64,000 nucleotides of DNA. It comes from Haemonchus contortus (lineage: Eukaryota > Nematoda > Chromadorea > Rhabditida > Trichostrongylidae). Under the pieces are notes generated by a model. That model saw only the letters and a list, made by a program, of their open reading frames with translations, did no database searches and was not told the DNA's origin. Below are positions 33,377 to 45,970 of the stretch, piece by piece. The stretch spans positions 14,386,118 to 14,450,117 of the forward strand of contig LS997566.1 of assembly GCA_000469685.2 (NCBI GenBank), read 5' to 3'. Numbering within the stretch: the stretch's first letter is position 1; the number at the start of each line of letters is the position of its first letter. A program made the position numbers and the translations under genes.

Positions 33377-36300
33377 ATGAAAAACATTGCGTCCTATTGA
33401 TTGGCAAGAGGCGGGCCGAGTACAGTAATCGCAGTTTGGAGTCGCGAGACAACTAAGAAAAATTCGCCGCATGCCGCACCAAGGCTGAAACTTTGCCCAT
33501 AATTCGTCACACTTGTGAATTTCTTTGCTATCTATTGCCTGCTGATAGTGATATTTAGGCAGTATGTTCCATTACCCAACTTTGAGAAATATCTCCCCAT
33601 TATACAAATCTTCAGCAAGTACTGTTGTAACCGAATCAGATTTGTACTTCCTCGTGCAAGTTTCTGTTGAACCGCTCAACCACTCAGAGCACCGAGAAGT
33701 CAACTAGGATGCCATTCCAAAGCCAGAGAGGCATTCAATTTATGTGATCCGCACCCTTTGAATTCTCCACATTTGCAAGAAAACGGCAGTACAGAATTTG
33801 TAAGGACCACATCGGGAAATCTGAGAGTCGTCGATCTAGTCGGTTCTTTTAGCCTCTCAGGAGAACCCCGAAAAATGTCAGACAAGGGAAAAACTGGAAA
33901 ATCTTGAACTTATTCATCGGAGTTGTACAAAATATAGGCTGACCTCGCGAACGATTTCTCTACATACATGTATTGAAGATCAAGTACATACGAGTACGAG
34001 TACGGTACGAGGTGCTTCCACATGGAGCACAGCATATGTTTAGTGCGATATTCGATGACCATAAAGCAATTTGGCATTGAAATCCTCATAAATGGGAATG
34101 TGGCCTAGTGTAACATGTTTTTCAGATTATTGCGAGTCCCACTTCGTACATTTACAAAATTGGTTTGTGTAAGGGGAGGCGCGAGGCAATACCTTCCATC
34201 ATGGCTACAGCGAAATTGACAACATTTCGCACAACTTCCCGGCCAAGCTCCACCCATCATAATTTACGCTTGGCCAACCGTAATCAGTTCAACTCGCTTT
34301 TATTCCAAAACGTTATTGGCTTATGACCATTTTACTCTTTCCCTCCGTCTGAAGTTCTGCTTCAACCAGGACCTAAACTTGTAGTTCTACGACATAGTAT
34401 ACCTGACTATTAAAAATTAGTAGCTTATCATAGCAACAATTATCGTCTTTCCCCCTTTCGGAACGAGGATCGCTTCATTGTCGGCTTGCATTGGAATCGT
34501 TAATATTTGAAGGGGACCTGTTATGCAAGGGGTTTTCGTGCAATCTACGACTTTCTGCCAGTCCAAACCGGGCTCCTTAACCTGAGTTTCGCTCTGGAAA
34601 CTTACTGGCTCCCTGTTGTGCAGTTTTGCCAACATCAGGCTCTTTTCGCATGCCATATATGCCTAAATCCTTACATTCCGGGTAGTCCGCATCCGAACCT
34701 TTTCATTTTCTTTTGTATCATGCCTTTCGTGCTGCAGAATTGTCTATGCCTATGTTATGTTCCACCTGCATGCAAACACGTTTTTCTCATTAGGAAGGTC
34801 CCTAGGGAGTTTAGAAGCTCTGCCCGATAACAATAACTTATATGCATGTCTCGACGGAACTTCAGGTAGTATCAAACCTAACAGGAGACTGACAAGTCTC
34901 AGCTCAGTGACGATGAAAGTGGAATTTTCCTTTTCTGCTGACATTTTTATATTAATGTCCTATGTTTACGCAGTAGTGACAACAACAATAGTAATATCGG
35001 AGTGTTTCAGAGGTAATTGGGTGTTGTGGAGACTTGTGTCTTCGGCTATTATCTTGCATTTCATTTTTATGGGATGTCATCATCGCTAACTATCCCCTAT
35101 CGAAGTAGCAATTTAATGTGAAAGCGATAAAAGTGAGACAGAGAAATATCGAATGCCAGTAACAAGTTTACTTCATTAGAAATGCATTTGGTGAATTTTA
35201 CAAATGTTCCATCATCTGACGCAACCTTCCTTCTTATCAAGTTATTCTACTCATTCTTTTTTGTTCCATTCGTTCTTGGTTACTGGGGAAATTTCTTGCT
35301 AGCCTTTATTTCATAGATCAGATTTCCACTTTGTCTTTTTGGTTTCTGAGTATTCAACTAAAATGCGAGACTTCAGCAAAGTCTGCTTTCATTTTAGAGT
35401 CATAACAACTCAGAATTTCCAAGAGTCTTCGAATTATTTACCCATGTTTTCCCCAAACTCCCCAAAGCGAATTGAGTTGTTGAGGAACTTGGCTATCTAA
35501 GGTTCTAGGGCACCTATTGCGTAGACCGTATGCGACCCTGGTCTCAGTAGTTGTACGAAAAGCAGCGTACATACTTTGCATACTTATTGAGTCAAGAATT
35601 ACCTTCGATGGGCTTTCGTTGGCAAACATCGTTCTGCTCAAAATTTATGTAGATGCCGTGAAAACTCGTCCGCTCAGTTAAGCCGGTTTTGGGGCCCTTA
35701 TTAAGCCCTACATAGGCTCATTTCCGACTTGACAACGTCCTTTGTTATGCTGTCTTTCTGCTGCCTTTAGGAGTCCCAGGTTCATACCATTGAGAATTTA
35801 AAGAAATAATTCTTATTGCGAACCGTACCTCTGACGAACATTCTCACTTATCGACGAGGGTTCGAAGCCGAAGGTTCAGCTTTAGGTGGTATTATTGTTG
35901 AGAAAAGACCGTTTACGTTATAATGATCATGCTTCAGGTTTTCTCACATATTTCGCACCATAGACCTTCTCGACTGTCTCAGTAAATGCACATTTCTTAC
36001 CTACTTATAAGCTCCTCTGCCTGCTGTTCCATCCTTCCTTCACATCTTTCTTCCATCTTTTTCCATCAAACCAGATATTCCTTTCTACCCTTTCTCTGCT
36101 TACGGTCATTACTGTTTTGATGACTAAACTTAGTAATATGACCACCTGGGTGATACCAGCCTTCATACATGGATAAGCTCCACGCCTCCTTCGAGTTAGT
36201 TGTCCTGTATTATTGGAGAAAACCTCTATAGTGCGTCAGTTATGAGGTGGTAACTTCGTCAAAGGTCAAGCTCGTGAGAATGGGTACAAGAGGGTTTAAC

Positions 36301-39300
36301 CGGATAGTCTGCATCATTTTTTGATGAGTGAAGCATTATATTCCGAATCTACTAGTACGTTCAATGGCATTTAGCAAATGATGGAATACGATAAGTGCTA
36401 GTGCTCTAATGTTTTTTACCCCGATCCTCTCACCCATGGTAGCTCCCGGGCATGCAAAGTGGATTGATGATAAATTTTTTCGTATCTCATGTTTCCATTT
36501 TGGGAAACGGCAACGATCGAGCTCCTAGTAATAAGCACAAATATGGTCACCGATTGCGGACTCGGAAAAGAGCAAAATAATGCTCCTCCCATGATAATAA
36601 AAACCCTAAGGTATGCGGTTGCTCCCAACTCTGTGAAACGGACATAGGCTTGCGGAAGCCTCTCTGAGTCATGGAAATCCTTCTGCTTCCACTCACTATT
36701 TCTAGGAGCCCTCAGATTTTATGGGTTCGGCCAGCTTTTTTTTCGCCACTGATCGCTGTTTTCCTCCAATCTTTCCAGTTTTCACCCTAGAATGGGGTAA
36801 CTGAAAAATGTCGTGACTGTACCTTCAGAAACACCACAGAGGCACCATAAAACCGGTACAGGGGAGTGTAGCAAAAGAGTCACGAGTATCACGGGGTGCA
36901 ATACAGCTTCTCCAGCGATTCTTATTAAAAGTAACTAGATGCTTCCAAGCTCTCATTTAGACGCCTATAGCTATTCAGATCAAAGGTTTGCTACAGAAGA
37001 GAATACCTAAGAGTGTGGTTGAGCAGTGAAAAATAGTTCGATGTAATTCCCTGCTCCTTTATTTTTTAGTGCGCAAAGGGACTGTTCCCAGAGAGAGAGC
37101 TGTAGAGGTATACTTACCTTTGGGAGTGGTGCAGACTAAAGGGCAGATTCCACGATGCTGGACTCTTCCTCTGAGAGAACAAAACAAATCTCAGGCTGTT
37201 GTTGTGTTTTCAGCGATCATTTAGACATATTAGACGCTTTCGGGCGTACAGGAAATACCGTACCTTTCGAGTAAGGGCATCTTTTACTTTTTTGTCGCTC
37301 ATCTCGTTTTTTATATGCTCTAACAACACATCCGAGCATCTTTACCAATTGAAAAAAATCAGGAATCTCGTGCTCTTCTGACCGGTTTGCTTGGAGTGAG
37401 AAAAATGAAAAGAATGAATGCTTCCTACGTTGTGATGATTTTTTGCGTCAATCCATCCTTACCTTGATTTTCACAACGTTGCACATTTTACGCTCCCCAT
37501 GGCTATTCCTTCCCTAGTTCCTTGATATTCCCACTCATACTATAGAATAGGACAAATTCGGGACTCAAGAGTTCAAAGTGCTAAACCTGACGAAAAAGTC
37601 TGCAATAAAATAAAAAAAAACAAACCCCAGACCCACAAACCAGTAAGCGGGTACGCGATGTGACCCAACTTTCTGTAACTTGGAACTTAATGGTATTTTG
37701 AATAGCCCCAGTTAGGAGGCCCTGATATTCCAAGTCCATCACAATCGTTCCCACTGTTTTATCTTACTCATTTTGGGTTTCATTGTTGCTGTTGTCCCAC
37801 GGCATAATTACTTAAGTGTTTATGGGTTTACTGTGTTACCGTTTTGTGTTTATACTTTACGGGATTCGCGTGTTTTTCAAAATCATTGCAAATGGAAACA
37901 TTTACACAAACTTTTTGTGCGAAAGTCCACGCTTCATCCCTCACCCAATCACCTCCTCTTGTAAACAAAACAAATAGGACTACGTTGGCTTCCGAATTTT
38001 TAGCGTTAGTGTCCAGCGGTTCCTACTCAACTCTTTAGTCGATGATACTACGACAAGCATTTGACATATTCACTCCACGATTCTTCCTCCTCATTGGGTG
38101 GCCTTTCTTGCCTCCATCTTCGGAGTTAATGGACTGGAAGTGACGCCTTGTTTTCCTCAAGTGGTTGTAGGAGAGAGAACTTATGGACTAAAACTAAAAC
38201 TTACTATATTTGCTCGCATTCTAACATCACAGCTACTTCATTTATTTTTATTATATTCCAGGTTCACTTGTTTTACAAACAGCCGGCTCAGTGTGGAATG
38301 CTCTACAAGGTCTAATTGAAGATTATGTAGGGAGGCTAGCAGAAGCACTATGGAACGAAATAGTAATCCGGTGGTCTACTATGATCAGAACGTAATTATT
38401 TGGAGGGACTGTCGCTTCCTCGGTCTTGGCCCGTCTTTCACTTTCAGAAAACCCAGTCGCTCTAATCTTGTAGGTTAAAAAAGCTCATTGCTTGCTTAAA
38501 GGTTCTGCTACTCTTGATGGAAGAAAGGAGTATAGGGGAAAAGGTTTTAATGCAGTCAAACCAGCCACGGTCGGCTTTGTCGGTCTGCCATTAGAGAAAT
38601 TAACTTAGTACTTGATTGACTATAACGAAATTCGGTAATGGTTCTAACTGTCTCCCTTACTATTTCCAGGTGATTTTTTGTACTCAAGCTACCCATATCT
38701 AATCAGGACAAAACCCCCTGTTCACCACCTAAGATTGATAAAACTTCGAGTCGCAAGAAGCTTATCCACGCTTTTTATCAGCTCATACGTATAGATGGTG
38801 TGTGCTACTGAAAAAGGCTGAAATATTGTGTGAGAATCTTTTGACATGGATACTGTAGATACATGGTGAAGTTTCATTAATGAAGCTTCATGGTTTCTCA
38901 GAAGATCTTAATTCTAAGAGTTCCTCAGGAGATGAAAGTCCTGAAATGCTGATGTGTAATGGATAATGTAACGAATCTGCTGTGTTCCGGAATCTACACT
39001 TTATGCAAAGATTGTTGACTTATTTTGGAGGTTTGGCCCAGCTTGAATGCGCTTCCGTGCGTAGACTCAAGCACAAAATGTTTGGTGTTAAGCCGTGAGC
39101 CCGAACCAGTCCTTTCTCAAGTATGAGTTCGGACTCTCATCCGCTGCACCGTGAGATCGCATTGTTCAGGATTGGCTGTCGTCAATGCCAGCTTGCCAGT
39201 CAGTTTGACGGCAGTTGGAGCCCGGTTCGGCTTGCCCGAGCTGTACGATAGGCCGGAGGGCAGGGCTGACTCCCCAGCGGAGGGGTGTGGGCTCGGCCCT

Positions 39301-41919
39301 GCTGGGCCGTATTGTACGCCGGTCCATCGGACTTACAACAACGAATATCATTCTGGTTGAGCTTGTGAAAATTCATTGATTCAGAGAGACCAGGCAAGGG
39401 TAATTGGGAATGAGTTTGGGAATTAGGTGCTTTTAGGGCTTTTTTCATGCCTTTTTTCTTTTTTTTTTCGCTGATGGGTGAGTGAGTACCAACTACGTCG
39501 AGGCAGGAATAAATCTTACGGTTGAATGCTTTCTACCCTTGAAGATTATCTTTTACCTCTGGATAAAACAATAGGCAGCAAAACCAGCTTAGAAGAGTCC
39601 AAGCTTCAACAACCTAACCCTTCAGGAATTTGTAGCTTGTAAGTAAAGCTTTTCATCTTCTGACTCGGAGCAGAACAGGAGAAGGAAGGCCAACCTTCTT
39701 TCCAAAACAAAAGAGCTTAAGCATCCGCTTCAACATCCTGCTTACGACACTTCACCACCTTCAGTCATTTGATGGTAGTTCCTGATAGACGATCGTGGTG
39801 GTGCCGAGACATTGCTTATGAGTAACTGGGCCTTAAACCTCACTCACTGGTCTCATCTCCTTTGTCTGCTTCGTATCACGTGCTGTGTTCAATGAATGGT
39901 AGTCTCCAGATGAGAAGGGACAGAGATATGTACGGCCGGAGAATGCATGCACAACTTTGTACAGGAATTTTTCTTTTTCATTTTTTTATCTTAGTAGTTT
40001 TCATAATGTACCAACCATTGACTCCTCATCACTTCGGTGGAAGCGTTAGGTAACTTATCGATGGGGCAATTCCAGAGTTGGACACCCTTGACTTCTGAGG
40101 ACTCAGTGAAGTTTATGGAAAAGAAAGTATTCGGGTTTTGTATCAGAGCATTTTCATGAATATCATCTTGTGAATCAACGAAAACAAATAAAAGCATTGT
40201 TAATGAGTTTTTCTACACATTCTTCTATACTGATTAGAAGGAAGAGATTTGATTTCAGCATTTACCAGGAAAGCTGAATATTCCATAGAGAGCTCTGAAT
40301 GTAATAATAGGCCAAAATACGTTCAGTTAAAAAATGAGGCTAGGCATCACAACAAAGAACACTGGAAGCTCAGAACTCCCTTCAATGACAACACAGAACA
40401 AAGTGTAAGCAAGAGAGGCAGCTTTGCATAAGCATGGGAAGCGAGCTTGGGAAGGATTCCCGTGAAAGCTTCTCACACTCACTCACTCACTTCTCTACAC
40501 TTGAAATAAGCGTTCAGTTAGTCTGGCATGTATTTTTCTGTGGTGGCTATTGCTGGATCAGACATTTCGGAGAGTAAATTACTAAAATTGAGCATCTGTT
40601 TGACTCTCAGAATCTGCTAGCAATTTCAGCGCTATTTTACTTACAAGTTTGTAGTTCTTATATTCAGCTTCGAGTTTTTTTGTCCTCTATAGTTTTTACA
40701 ATCTTTTCGTCTGTTCGGACTTCCTTTCCAACTCAATTCTTTGGGACAACGAAAGAACCCACGAAGTTGTGACACCTACAAATATGTTTATCGAGGTAAT
40801 AGTTACTTTACTGAAAAAAGTAACATACTTAGGTATTCTTCTAGTGAACGTATAAACTTCGCCAAATAGGCAATATATTAATCTTAGAACAACCATAGCC
40901 GTTCCGCACTGTGCTGTGAGAAAAAGCAGAAATTGCCTCCATAGAGTTGCTATTGAATTCTGCTCTATTCCTCCAGTACCCCGATTCTTTTGCCAGTGCC
41001 CAACTGGATCAGCTATCCAGTAGGAATGAGTGAAGCTGAGCCAAAAAGGCACGTTCACATCAAGATATTTGGAGGAAGCAATAAATCTCCAGAATCTTCT
41101 TCAGAGAGCTACAATTCCGCTTTATTATCGAGTTAACGAGGTATCCAGTAACTCACTTTGAGATAGCACTATGCGTGATTGCTTTCCTGCTTTGCCATTA
41201 TTACTCTACTTCCTTCTTTCCCCAGAGAACCTACAGCTCAGAGTATTGTATTTCCGACTCCGGCTTATTTCTTTGCGTTTTTGTATCCATGTAGCGCTCA
41301 TGGCCAAAAGATAGTGAGCAGGTGATATCACGAGCAGCCTTTTCTTATTTGCCATGAGCTATTAGCGATTGGATAAGTAATGAACTTGTAACTTACCTGC
41401 TGTGAGCCCGTTAATTCTGGGGCATCAATTCGATGTGGTACGTTGATTGAGAATACTTGCTCTCTTTAATAAGGTACTCGTCAAGTAGCCCCCAGAGAAC
41501 CGAGCTTTTACAGAAACGTTTCAAAAGTTTCTATGGGTACTCCGTAAAAGAACGGTCCACACCTATCTGCGCACGAGATATCCGGGTTTTCATGATATCG
41601 CAGCCGATTGGCAGGATCGTCGCCCTTCGACGTCCGACCTTCTTGTTTTCTGCTTTGAGTTGTCAGAGCGTGTCGTGTACAGAGCCGCTCAGAAGGGTTT
41701 TTGATGCCAAGCACTTGACAACAATTTTGAAGAACATCGGCAGCGGGTCGGCCGGATTTGAACTATCAAAAGAAATACGTCTGAATATGGTAAGAAACTT
41801 CGGTCATTTTATGGCTAAATAAGCAAGGAAATGCTTTTAGAAAGTTCCTTAGAAATCTGGGCTATTGCCAAATTTCCAACATGAATTTCATGCATATATA
41901 GAAGGATATCGGATAAAGT
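33377..41919. other. Gene-poor stretch (8.5 kb)
   Basis: I find no recognisable gene or mobile-element coding sequence. A GC-rich islet at about 39030-39350 stands out against the AT-rich background but encodes nothing recognisable on either strand. Stop-free frames at 34757-35089 (+) and 40696-41058 (-) lack splice or homology support. Confidence 0.4.
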
Positions 41920-42218
41920 AGGGCGGAGGTGGTGTAGTGGCAAGTGGCGCACTATATCACACGCACGGTCAGGGGTTCGAATCCCGGATCGAAGCCCGCC
42001 TAAGCTAACCAAGCCTTCTATCCCTCCGGGGTCGGTGAACTGGTACCAGACTCGTCTGGTAGGATAAAAGCACTGACTTGTACATCGGCTGGCCACAGCA
42101 AGTCATTGTATAGGCCACATACGCACTCATTACGCCACTACGATTCTGAATGGAAGTCGAGTGCAGGGACGCATCCCTCAGACGGGTTTGATTAACGCCA
42201 AAAACTTTATCCTTGATC
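41920..42218 (+). repeat. tRNA-derived SINE, left half of inverted pair
   Basis: The head GGCGGAGGTGGTGTAGTGGC contains a good pol III A box (TGGTGTAGTGG), and GGTTCGAATCC 45-50 nt later is a perfect B box. Beyond the tRNA-like 70 nt is a ~220-nt unrelated body ending in CAGACGGGTTTGATTAACGCC and a short T-rich tail. The element lies tail-to-tail with the copy at 42219-42520. Confidence 0.8.
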
Positions 42219-42520
42219 GTTTTTATCGGATAAAGGTTTTGGCGTTAGTCAATCCCGTCTGAGGTGTGCGTCCTCGCACTCGACTTCCAGTCAGAATCGT
42301 AGTGGCGGATTGAATGCGTATGTGGCCTATACAATGACTTGCGATAGCCAGCCGATGTACAAGCAGAAACTTTCATGCTCCTGGACGAGTCTGGTACCAA
42401 TCAACCGATCCCGAAGAGATAGAAAGCCTGGTTGGTCAAGGCGGATATCGATCCGGAATTTAAACCCCTGGCTGTGTGTGTTAGATAGTGCCCCACTTGC
42501 CACTACATCACCTCCGCCTT
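42219..42520 (-). repeat. tRNA-derived SINE, right half of inverted pair
   Basis: This is the same family as 41920-42218 in opposite orientation. The head AAGGCGGAGGTGATGTAGTG lies at the right end (rc of 42501-42520), the B box is mutated (GGGTTTAAATTCC), and the tail AACGCCAAAACCTTTATCCG faces the other copy. The two together make a ~600-bp imperfect inverted repeat. Confidence 0.8.
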
Positions 42521-42593
42521 ATACATTCTAGTAAAGATAATTGGGTCTCAGGTCCAAGCAGGACTCGGTTAATCAAGGTGGTAGAATAATTAA

Positions 42594-43247
42594 AGGCACC
42601 GTTCACGATAAAAAAGTTATCGAGTTCTCACCTTATTAATACACAGCGGCCGCCATAGGTTGTAGAAGGGACCCTCTCGCTCCCTCATTCTCGATGTCCA
42701 GGGCATAGTGACAGCCCCGTTGTTGCCGTAGTTCGCTTTCCCGCCCCTCGTTCGGTGTCACGTTAGACGAGTGTCGAGACAATACAGATTGCTATTATTC
42801 GTTCTAGGACCCACGCACAATCAGCTAATCGCCGAGTGATGAGGCGATGTTTTTCTCCCATTCTTTTTCCCTCTGTTTTTCTTTTTGCTGCCGCGATCCC
42901 TTATTTAATTTCCTACTCCTAGAGGCTGAAAAAGGTGAGCTACTTTTGCTGTTACTAGGTTTTTTTTGTTTATTAATGCTTATAAGTGAATGAATTTTGG
43001 CTTACCATTGTCTGTTATTCGCACCAGGACCCATACGCGCGCAGTGAACACAGTGTTTAGCTCCCACTCTTCTTCATTTTTCTGCTTTCTTTCTCGTCCA
43101 GCCCACTTTTTAACGGTTTTTCGAAGCCTTTTTTCACTTTAGAAACACCGATGGACGCGGTTTCTTCACCTCAGTCGCACTAGTTTCGATCTTGTCTTCC
43201 GATTTTCATCATAATCTGGATTACCCAATTTATCGTGAACGGTGCCT
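42594..43247. mobile_element. MITE-like DNA element, 654 bp, ~19-bp TIRs, TTAA flanks
   Basis: AGGCACCGTTCACGATAAA at 42594 is exactly inverted at the right end (TTTATCGTGAACGGTGCCT, ending 43247). TTAA directly abuts both ends (42590-42593 and 43248-43251), suggesting a piggyBac-type target site; a TA duplication with a slightly longer TIR is the alternative. No transposase is encoded. Inside are two loosely similar segments around 42808-42900 and 43020-43100 (each with AGGACCCA..CGC). Confidence 0.7.
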
Positions 43248-43251
43248 TTAA

Positions 43252-45966
43252 AAGAATGGCAAAATTGTGTGTTACGCGCCATTCAGTTGACTGACAATTC
43301 TTTCAGTCAGCATTGGCAACATCGTGGCCAACGTATTAGTTGAAGAGACATCAACGATGCTTTAGTAAAAAAAGTTTGGCATCAATCCAACTAACTACAT
43401 GCGTTGATTAGAAGGTTTGAGAATAATTTATTCAAGCACTTTTACCGTGAGAATTTATAAATGACTGCTTCTTTAGTGTCAAAAACAGGGTTTCACAGCA
43501 ATAGGAAGGAATGGATGAATAACTTTGAAATTCCTCAGGTACAAGGACAGTAAGGTACTGTTAAACGTCGCAATTGACCAATTTTACTGCTGCCTTTCTA
43601 CCCATGCATAAGTGTGGGGCGCCTTCCTGTTTACTGCGTCGTTTCTTTACATGCCGCCCGCCCGCTTACTTAAGCCAAATAGAAAAGCAAACCGAGTTAC
43701 CAAATAATTCTAATCGCCTTTCCTTCTATTATTAATTGCCTTTGAGATGTTTACTGCCAGTGTATTTGGAGTTTTTAGCCTGTAAACGTGAGAGCTGCGG
43801 AGATTTGTGGAATACTGTGCTTTTGCTGTTTGATGTCACGTTAATATACTTCCGCTAATTATCTATGGCGAGACTAAACTTCACAGATGAATCGAAGCAG
43901 TGATGATTTTTCGTCGAATAATTTTTACAAAAGTTCCTGAGTCATTCTATTCCCGCTATGGAATTTTCATTGCAGACCCGCAAACGATTTTTACGATTTT
44001 TTTTTCTTTCTTTACGAAGGCGGCCTGAAAGTACCTCAAATATATATTCATATCGGTTTTACCAGTCTCACTGTTGTAAGGTATGCTCCCTTCGGAAGCC
44101 ATCTCACAGACAGCTTCAGCTCCGGTCGTATATCACAAACGAATCTTTCCTTACTCAAACCTATTGTGACGAGCCTATCGCAACTTTTGCAACTTCTGCC
44201 TTCTAGTCAACGCTCATGTTCAACCCCAGATGTATACAAATTGTTCCTTACTCTGAATCTCCCTATTGCAATTAGGGTCGTCCACCAGATTTTCACTTTC
44301 ACCATGTGTTCGGGGATTTTGGATTCATGGGAAGGGATCGAGGAGAATTCTGCTTTCTTATGCATTGAGGAACAACATGATGTCAATTCAGCTCAATCTT
44401 ACCAGCTACGTTTACCACTTGGCTGTAGTGATGATTACGGATTTATAGTTCCACGATGTGCCTTTGTATGCACGTTCTAAATAAAATTAATATCATGAAA
44501 TGTCATGAAGTCTGTAACTAGCCAGAAGCTCTTTCAGTCCTGGCACCCAGTTGCTTTCTTGTTGGAATTGTCTGTTGAATTTGCCTTGATTATTCACTGG
44601 CAGCATTAGTTCGAATTAAAAAGCTCCTGACGTCAACCAGTCCCTTTGACGTGAGCCTCGCGTTCAGTATTGAGTGTCCAATCAGCCTTAGTCCACACTA
44701 CGACCTGCCGGGCCGTCCAGTGCGTTCCAGACAAACGTTCTCGTTAGTAGCTGTCTTTAGAAAGATCAAAAGCTTATCCGATAGAGGCTGATCGCCGTCT
44801 GGTATCTTATGCCCGGGACATTTTTCTGCTTTCTTCACTATCAGCGTTACTTCTTTGTCAGACAACAAAAGATGCCCAGAAATTTCCCGTAATCTCGTTA
44901 ACTTAGCCGAAGCCAGTTTGTTCCACTTCCTTTTCTACCCGCTAGAATGCCCCAATCCATGAACGATTCGCATGGTTGCAAACGCGTTCGGCTCACTCAT
45001 CTGAATTCATATTCTTTGCCCTTACCATTCACCAGGAGCAGAACTTGTGCTGTGTGCCGTGCCCTGAGGCGCATGCCTTACGACGTTTCCTTTTTTCGCG
45101 TTAGGAAGGAGGGGGGGGGGGGGGGGGTGGGTGGTGCGGACAGTTTGAGCATCCTACATATTATTTGGATCGGTGAACACCAATGACAAATGAGCTTCCC
45201 TTGGTCTCAGCTGATTCTCTGCTTTACTGCTCGTTTATGGTCTTTAAAAGCTTTTGATTTGTGTTGTATCATCACCAGCTGGGTACACGTGTTGCCAATT
45301 AGGCGCAAATCTCAGCAGAAAGCACTTCGTGGAGAATTTGCGACTTCCACGTTCCGAACATTACCGCTCAAGAATTTGGCCTATATACATAAATATAGCC
45401 TATTGTGGAATCGAGTTGTGAATTCATGTGGGAAGTCAGACTACTGTGGAGAACTCTACTACAGTGGAAGTTTCTTATTCCGCTGTTCGCCCCATCTATT
45501 ACAATGCAATTTCCGCCTCCGTTCATAGAGCTCTGCTGAGTTCACATGTGCTCCATTCATCTTGTTCTATGCCTCGCCAATGCACTACTTGATCAGACCT
45601 CTCTAGGTGTTTCTTCAGTATTAAGACTTCGCGGTAGATGAACAGACCGACGCGAATTCTCCACATACCATAAGTAACGATGACGACTTGATGCAAATAA
45701 GAATTGATCTTGATTCTGGAACACTTTTCTCCGAAAGAATTGGGGGTTTTCTGTACAGCCCCGTTCTTCGTAGGAGTTCCGCTAAGAGGCTTTCTTTGCT
45801 CATTTGCTCATTCTTTTTTTTTGGAGCTTTCGTTGAATCGAGTTATGAGCTCATGCACAAAGTACCGTCCAGCGTGGAATGTCTCCATCTTTTATTGACC
45901 GGGTATTGGTACATTCACCCAATTCTGTATGGACGCTGCAAACCGCACGGTGAAATTCGTGGTGAT
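43252..45966. other. Sequence without supported genes (2.7 kb)
   Basis: It contains the coding-looking minus-strand block at 44698-44934 (listed separately) and a 17-G run at 45111-45127. No other structure was recognised. Confidence 0.4.
44698..44934 (-). other. Unidentified 78-codon coding-looking block (no ATG)
   Basis: On the minus strand, codons run uninterrupted from just after a TAG at 44935-44937 to a TAG at 44698-44700. The conceptual peptide has balanced, protein-like composition, for example LREISGHLLLSDKEVTLIVK and KIPDGDQPLSDKLLIFLK, ending TGRPGRS. It has no in-frame ATG, and splice sites around it are ambiguous. It could be one exon of an unrecognised gene or a transposon remnant. 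No family was recognised. Confidence 0.25.
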
Positions 45967-45970
45967 TTAG

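Noticed and set aside
34757..35089. 110-codon plus-strand frame with membrane-like segments
   Set aside because: An overlapping frame of similar length is open on the other strand, and there is no homology or splice signal; a chance ORF is likeliest.
39151..39360. GC-rich 69-codon frame
   Set aside because: It is open on both strands, as expected from GC-rich sequence; no family or splice support.
40696..41058. 120-codon minus-strand frame with hydrophobic stretches
   Set aside because: It has no recognised family, no supportive splice context, and AT-rich codon use expected of random sequence; not enough to call a gene.
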